From Halichondria panicea (lineage: Eukaryota > Porifera > Demospongiae > Suberitida > Halichondriidae), in assembly GCF_963675165.1 (NCBI RefSeq), contig NC_087387.1:118501-182500 (forward strand): 64,000 nucleotides of DNA, read 5' to 3'. The notes under the pieces were generated by a model. It saw nothing but the letters and a program-made list of their open reading frames with translations, ran no database searches and had not been told where the DNA came from. The position numbers and the translations under genes are program-made. This document shows positions 57,724 through 64,000 of the stretch, piece by piece; position 1 is the first letter of the stretch, and each line of letters starts with the position of its first letter.

Positions 57724-59650
57724 TGTAGAGGAGAGGGGTCGAAGGGAAGTTGTCTGATGAAGAGATGGAGGTACTGCACGGGTGAGGAGAAAAATGTAAC
57801 AAGATGGTTAGCGCAGTATCGTTAACAAAGGGCTAAAACAGACATGAATTATGCATGCACTGACTTGCTAAAAGAAGGAGCAAACATGAGATGAAGAGTG
57901 AGTGACCTTTCTCTAATGAGATATAGAATCTACCGCATGCATGCATGCAGGACTAGCCATGCGACACTCTACACCATTCTCACCTTTGTTAGATGCTGTG
58001 GAGGTAGTCTGAGAGCAGTGAGGGATCTTGAAGGTTGGGAGAGAGAGGTGGATGGACGACAAACGTTGAGAAGGTGAAGGCAAGAGATGTGATGGATGAA
58101 GAGAAAAAAAAAGATTCTTGTTGTGAAAAGACAGTCTCGAACTTGTGATCACAGGATTGTGAGCAACTGGCCTAGCACTGTCGGTACAAGAGAGAAAAGG
58201 AGGTTCTTAGCCAAAAAACAACGCTTGTGTCTGCGAGATGAACCGCTCGGGCCTTTTTAATGGAAGGCACCACTCCCCCATTCTTCAAAACCACAACCAG
58301 CTGATTACCCTTTGATGTCAGCTGTTTCTACAACACACGGCGGGGCTGTATTTCCCTACATAAAGGTAAATAACACAAATGACCACAGCATTCATTAGAC
58401 ACACACACCAAACCCTTCACTACCTTGTGTACATGTGCATGCATAGTTGACCTCTCTACGCGGTTGTTGCTCTTCATTAATCTGTGTATATACTTAGTCC
58501 CGTTGAAAATCGATCTATGCTTAGCTGATTAGATCGGCCTCATTGGATTGTGGTACATCCGCAATCTGTTTGTCCATGTCTGGCTATTTATAACTCTCAT
58601 AGCCTCAGGGTACACTGACTTTGGGGCATGCTCTAATTTGTTGCGTATAGCTGCATGCTGCATGTGTGTAGGAATGCATGTTCTGTACACCAGAGCTGCT
58701 CTGATTATTGAATTACCTAAATAACCTGTATAGGTGCAGTATTCCGACTCACACTAATTGTGGTTGGCTGAAGCTGCGTGTGTGCAATGTGATCAGCTGT
58801 TTAATGAGCGTTTGAGTGGCTTCTAAATGCTGGGGAGGATATTATATTTGACCAAGGTGTGTTACCAATGTTATCGTGTTTCTCTAGTGTCCTCTATATC
58901 TCAGCTGGTTTAGTACTTTCATGTTCTGTTCATATAAAGGATATGGCCACTGTGTAGTGTACACACGCTCCATTGTCTTCCTGGACAACCTGAATAAACT
59001 GTATATAGGGAAAAGTGAAGCTAACGCTTTCATGATTGCATTCAGTCGATCTACTCACTTGTAGACTAAACATGACTGTCATGCGTGGACCATCAAATAA
59101 TAAGCTAGCTAACTACTCCCTTAAAAGTCTAAAAATTTAGAATCCCTATACTGTACGAGTAGTTAAAGTTGTGTGTACCCATGCAAGTAGCACTTCCCGT
59201 TTAGTGATTCCCAGGTGCTCTTTGATGATGCATGCGTATCTTATGTGTGTACAAGCTTCTCAGGATTTAATGATGACCTCACTCCGATCAGCGTGAATAT
59301 TACTGGAGCTATTAGTCCCGTCAGTTAAACTGTGTATTCATACCTGGCCTGTATTGCAAACGGGGTGTGTCAGAGCCTCGTGAATTAGGGCTAGCATTGT
59401 TTGGTTATAGACAAGTATATTACACCCTTGACTAGCGGAGGGCATGAGGTCGGCATAACTTGTCCTCGTTAAGAAACCCAACATGTACAGCTTTACAGGA
59501 ACTGAAGAACACTTGTCGTACGTGGGATTTTCACTGATTGTGTGAATCGCAGGAAGTGAGTGTTTGTTCCTGCAAGGTTGTCATGTGTACATGGAACCTG
59601 TTGAGTGAATATGAATGGAGTTATCATTTGTGTTTGTCCCACAAATAATA

Positions 59651-59887
<237 letters not shown>

Positions 59888-60540
59888 GTGTATTATACCA
59901 ATGTTATTGATGAGTTAGATAAATCAACTGGTTTGGTTTTATTTTTTATTTCAACATTACTACATTCTCATATAATAAACACTTTTCTTGAATCACACAT
60001 GATAATGACCTAGATGTTAATGACCTAGCGTGGTTCATATAATGCCCCGAGGCCAGATGTATAGTATCCACATCACACACACACAGATGCCCATTAAATG
60101 CTTTTACTACAGTCTGTATGAAGCTGGTCTCCATGCAGATGTGCCTGCACTCACTAGCTAGCTGGGTAACACAAGATGACAGGGTAGGATGCCAATGTAA
60201 ACAAGCAGCTATTGGGTTACCCCACAAGCAGCTGATTGTGTGGTTGCTATGGACCACAGCATTCAGTAATTGCTTTCTGTGAATACCCTAGAGTATAAAC
60301 AATTAGCTTCTAAAATTAATGTATTTCACAGTCACTTTCTCAAATCTGTATACTTCTAGTGTGCATGATCTTGTTTCCTTGCTCCACTTCCGTATATACT
60401 GCTTGTAATTATTTTCCATAAATGGAAACTGTTGTTTTGCATGATGCTGCGTACATCGCTAGGCAACCATCTGATAAGACCTCCAACTCCCTCTGCCCTG
60501 AGGGCGCGTCATGTTTCGGGTGATCTAGAAAGTTGTCACA

Positions 60541-60684
60541 ATGAGAGTAGTCGGTAACCACGAGAATGAGCAACAACAACTTATCGCTCCTTTAGCTGCC
60601 CGGATTATTCCCCAAGGGTGCGTGGGAGCGACCGTGGATCTGAAGTTTGATAAAGAGTATTATTACGTGCAATTAATTTGCTAG
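60541..60684 (+). CDS. Small open frame, possible first exon
   Basis: A 47-codon frame starts MRVVGNHENEQQQLIAPLAA and contains RIIPQG. A donor-like GGTGCGTG lies at 60616, so the true exon may end there and splice onward, but no convincing downstream exon was found. No family recognised. It may be chance. Confidence 0.25.
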   Translation: MRVVGNHENEQQQLIAPLAARIIPQGCVGATVDLKFDKEYYYVQLIC

Positions 60685-62095
60685 CAAGTGTATTCACTAT
60701 GCTGCAAGAATTGCCACTTGGACTATGTAGTTATAACTTCCTTAGATTATCATTTTCCACTCATTTCAAGTGGTCGAGTGAATTGTCTTTGTTCCTACTA
60801 TTCCTGTTAGCTACTTGACCCTGTACATGCATTAGCAGAACATGAACAGCAGCTAGCCTGATGGTAGGGGGCAGCTAGCCCGATGGTATGGCAGCTAGCC
60901 CGATGGTATGGCAGCTAGCCTGATGGTACGGCCTTGGCAACACATGCAGGTAATTATACATCTATTCACCCAAACCACTACACACACACACAGAGCATGG
61001 GTCTCCACTTTAATTAGTGTGGTGTGGGCAGTGTTGTTTTGTTTGGTAATAGACTTAGCTTCACCATGATAAGCATTTATTAGGTTACCCACCACTTATG
61101 CTGCACTCTGAGTACTTGCAGTATGCCTGTGTGCATGTACTAGTTCTGGTCTGGGGTACTTGACAGGATGCATTGAGTCTAATCTCATACCATCATCAAT
61201 AGGCCACTCTGACCAACCAGTCTGTTTGGCTGCGTATTCCCAAACGATCACCTCTGACCTCGCCAACCAAGTGCTTCCTTCCCTTCCCTAGCTGCACAAT
61301 CAGCTGGTGGTCAACTCTTGTAATGAGATCTGGAGCACTTTATTGATTTGTCTCACCACCAGTTATGCAAACCTTGGCCCTTGTTAAATGGAATTGTCTG
61401 GTGCTGTACGATACATGTGTTTAATAAGGTGTGCATGTTCTATGCTTGTTTGTGTCTGATAAGTTATCTGCTGTTCATGGGTACACCATCTATCTGCTTG
61501 TCATCTTGCCTAGCTTCAAATATTATCTGTGTACTGTTCATGTAGTTCGATCATCTGATCATGTACTTATCCAGCTGATTATACACCACATGTTCCTTGT
61601 AGGGCCTCTCTCCAGCCATCACAGTACAGAAGGTGATTCACGTAAAGAGCACAACAGAGGATTGCTGGCCTAGAAACTTAACTACTAGAGACTAATGATA
61701 TAACCTTACTGATTGATGGATGCATTATTATTTTTGAAGTTTGTCTTGTTAAATAATTTTATTGCAGTAGCAGGGAATTGGATTAACGAAAAAATACATT
61801 AATTAATTAATGTGTTGAGTGTATGTTCCTGGAGACTATAACACCACTGCACTGTGTGTGAGGTGTATTTTACATGGCTGCTTCTAACCAGGGCACTTCA
61901 CAACCGTCAGTGGCTTGTAATTAATAGCTAGAGGCTGTAATTGTGTGCAGGTGCAGCTAGTCAGTGGGAAACAGTATACACCATAAAGTGAATAGCTAGC
62001 AGGATGCACGATGAGGTCTCTAAAAGCTAACGCATGTCATTAGCAGTTCTTATGCCAAGTGCCTGAAACCAGAGCTAATAGTTGGGTTTTCAATT

Positions 62096-62216
62096 ATGTG
62101 TGTGTGTACATGTACACCAATGTGTGTATGGTGTGTACATGTACACCAATGTGTGTATGGTGTGTACATGTACACCAATGTGTGTATGGTGTGTACATGT
62201 ACACCAATGTGTGTAT
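62096..62216 (+). repeat. Four-copy 30-bp minisatellite
   Basis: The unit is GTGTGTACATGTACACCAAT plus GTGTGTATG and contains the palindrome GTGTACATGTACAC. The copies are almost identical. Confidence 0.9.
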
Positions 62217-62344
62217 GCGTGGAATTAGGTAGAGGTGCTCCCAGTACGTACAGCATGCACCATTTCAAGTCTCATCTGAGCAGAGGACACTATTTTATGT
62301 TCACACAAAATACTAGAATTGAAGAGCTAGGACAGAAAAGTGAG

Positions 62345-62383
<39 letters not shown>

Positions 62384-62394
62384 GAAATATACAG

Positions 62395-63856
62395 CTACAG
62401 TGCTTTGACTGTTTTTGCTTTAACGGATCTCCCTCGAGTCTTCTTTTCTTTCTTTGTTTTCGGAGTAGGGACGTAATTGAAATAGCTAAACATGAGAGTA
62501 CTAGGATTAGAAAATAGTTTTGAGTGTCTTTGTGAGGAGAGTTCAGAGTTCAAACGTTTCTGATTGTCCGAGGATGGTTTGATTGAAGATTGACGGAGAA
62601 TTTCAGCAGCTTTGAGTTTTGCGGCTTCTTTCAATTCAGCTTGTTCAGCCAGTTGACGCCTGTGTGTGTGTGTGTGTGTGTGGGGAGTGTGGGTGTGTGT
62701 GTATGTGTGATGTGTGTGGAGTGTGTGTACAACGCTGTCCACGCTAGACACTTCCACTATTCCATTAAGGCATATTTAGTGATTAGTATTAGTTACGCTG
62801 CATTGACTACAGTTCAACAACAGGATGCTGACATGCAACACAAACCAACCACAGAAGAATGACTCACAGTGGTTAGCAAAACAACAACCCCAAAATTCAA
62901 TTTTCCACTTATGGATGGTCAATCACAAGTGTGGGAGAGAGAAGTGTTTTAACTATCTCAGCCTCAGATCTTCCCAGTTTATTGGCCACATTAAAACCTT
63001 AGTAACTTGCCAAACCACCATAAGACCACTTGTGCCCTACCAAGTCCTAAATTAGATGATCTAACAAAGTTGCCTCTGCAGTTGGAGCCTTGCTTGATAT
63101 TGTATGGCTGCTCACAATCATTATGTTCAGTGTAGTAAACAAATGGAGCCACTAGTTGTACTTGTGGCAACGTTTCACCAAAATGAGGTTAAATCTATTA
63201 CTGTAGTAGACATTGCTAAGTGGATGGACACAGTGGTTTATGAAAACCCTGGCCTAGGGTGTGCTAAACCAACAAGGTTATATGAGACCTCTCAAAAGTT
63301 AATGGCTTATGGTAAAATAACACTGCTCAGACAGGGGAAGTACTGGCTCAACCTTAGTACTGTAGTGCGGTGATCCAGATACACTTGTTGTGGCTGGCTG
63401 AGTGTGATACACCTAATGCCTACATAGTTGTGGCCTGACTAATCAGTCTCGTCAACAAAATAATTTTTAGTTCTATGGCAAGTCTGTACTCAGCAAAATA
63501 TATCTGACGTACCTCTTCTGCTCTTCCTCCAGCCTTTGCTGCCTCTCTTCTTCCTCCAACCTTTGTTGCGTCCTCTCTGCGGCCTCACGCGCTCGTCTTA
63601 ATGCCTCGTCAGCATCTGCTAGCTCCGCCTCTAGCCCCACCTCCTCTTCACGACCCTGCAACAGCCAGCGTTGCTGACTCAGCCGTGAGCGATCCAACTC
63701 AGCTCTCAGTCGAGCTTGGTTTGAGAGAGGGGGAATGGCAGCGGTGTGTTCAGGGGATTCCCCTAATGTGTCAGAGTTCACAGAGGTCATGCTGACAGTG
63801 TCACACTTTTCATCAGTCACAGTCACAATAATTTTGTTGGCCCCGGCAAGTTCCTC
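62395..63856 (-). CDS. Coiled-coil protein, C-terminal part (5' end beyond the window)
   Basis: Two exons join in phase: 63856-63513 and about 62658-62395. The visible part starts EELAGANKIIVTVTDEKCD, continues through a Ser/Thr-rich stretch, then a long Glu/Arg/Leu coiled coil (about RLRAELDRSRLSQQRWLL to RLEEEERQQRLEEEQKRR), AEQAELKEAAKLKAAEILRQ, and a basic tail ending KAKTVKAL. I do not recognise the family. The gene continues upstream past 64000. The 0.85-kb intron contains an unrelated open frame on the plus strand. Confidence 0.65.
63104..63373 (+). CDS. Intronic open frame of unknown origin
   Basis: An 89-codon frame on the opposite strand within an intron of the coiled-coil gene. 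From its second in-frame ATG (MEPLVVLVATFHQNEV) it has balanced composition and reads like a compact alpha/beta or winged-helix segment (DIAKWMDTVVYENPGLG, LMAYGKITLLRQGKYWL). No signal, no flanking exons and no repeats are visible. It could be a gene, an exon of an unseen gene, or a transposon remnant. Confidence 0.35.
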   Translation: MAAHNHYVQCSKQMEPLVVLVATFHQNEVKSITVVDIAKWMDTVVYENPGLGCAKPTRLYETSQKLMAYGKITLLRQGKYWLNLSTVVR

Positions 63857-64000
63857 CTGTGTGTGTAGGAGGGGGGTAGGACGTTATCGTTAGCTTGCCT
63901 TTGAGTGGCTTTACACTAATTAACTGCATGCTATGAGTTGTCTTATAATGCTATTCTCCTTGTTAGCACATCCCACGCCCAGGCCAAACAAGAGTAGCTA

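Noticed and set aside
57913-58152. 79-codon minus-strand frame upstream of cyclin D
   Set aside because: Low-complexity Ser/His/Leu composition; more likely 5' UTR or promoter.
61603-61715. Possible exon ending in LTTRD after an acceptor-like ttgtag
   Set aside because: No upstream exon in phase could be identified, so not called.

Overview
The window is nuclear DNA from an animal. The genes are split by many short GT-AG introns, and several families are animal- or eukaryote-specific: chimaerin, IFT54, a D-type cyclin, noggin-like BMP antagonists, U7 snRNP LSM10 and cytosolic MetRS. Small dense genes, an alternative oxidase, abundant (GT)n tracts and the mix of families suggest a sponge, probably a demosponge. 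That placement is inference, not proof.

Layout. 1-9.6 kb holds housekeeping genes: MARS1 (5' end cut by the window edge), convergent LSM10, and MTRR, which diverges from LSM10 across a 93-bp gap. 10.5-21 kb is an unusual block of eight intronless genes for small secreted proteins. They include a precursor with two duplicated cationic amphipathic segments, a cationic Cys-containing protein, three tandem precursors ending in a shared GGL(L/M)G tail, a His-Pro-motif protein, and a 13-copy repeat protein whose signal peptide is split by a MITE. 21.4-28.7 kb carries alternative oxidase and UBXN4. 31.1-38.4 kb is a chimaerin (SH2-C1-RhoGAP). An intronless GH28-like secreted protein (38.6-40.0 kb) diverges from IFT54/TRAF3IP1 (40.35-43.66 kb). 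Two noggin-like genes lie head-to-head (43.9-47.05 kb). ARFGAP2/3 (47.3-52.2 kb) and a D-type cyclin (53.3-57.7 kb) follow on the minus strand. A gene-poor stretch (57.7-62.4 kb) leads to a coiled-coil gene that runs off the right edge.

Repeats are prominent. A near-palindromic family with units of about 340 bp occurs between genes and inside introns of four genes, in the sense direction in all four. Three MITEs share CCGTATA termini and TA target duplications. Three (GT)n/(CA)n composite minisatellites occur; two of them have amplified the splice acceptor and first bases of a neighbouring exon. A decayed copy of the MARS1/LSM10 3' region lies near 52.4-52.9 kb.

The best candidate for an undescribed system is the 10.5-21 kb secreted cluster, which looks like a host-defence or secreted-matrix locus. 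All family calls come from reading translated motifs by eye. No database search was run.
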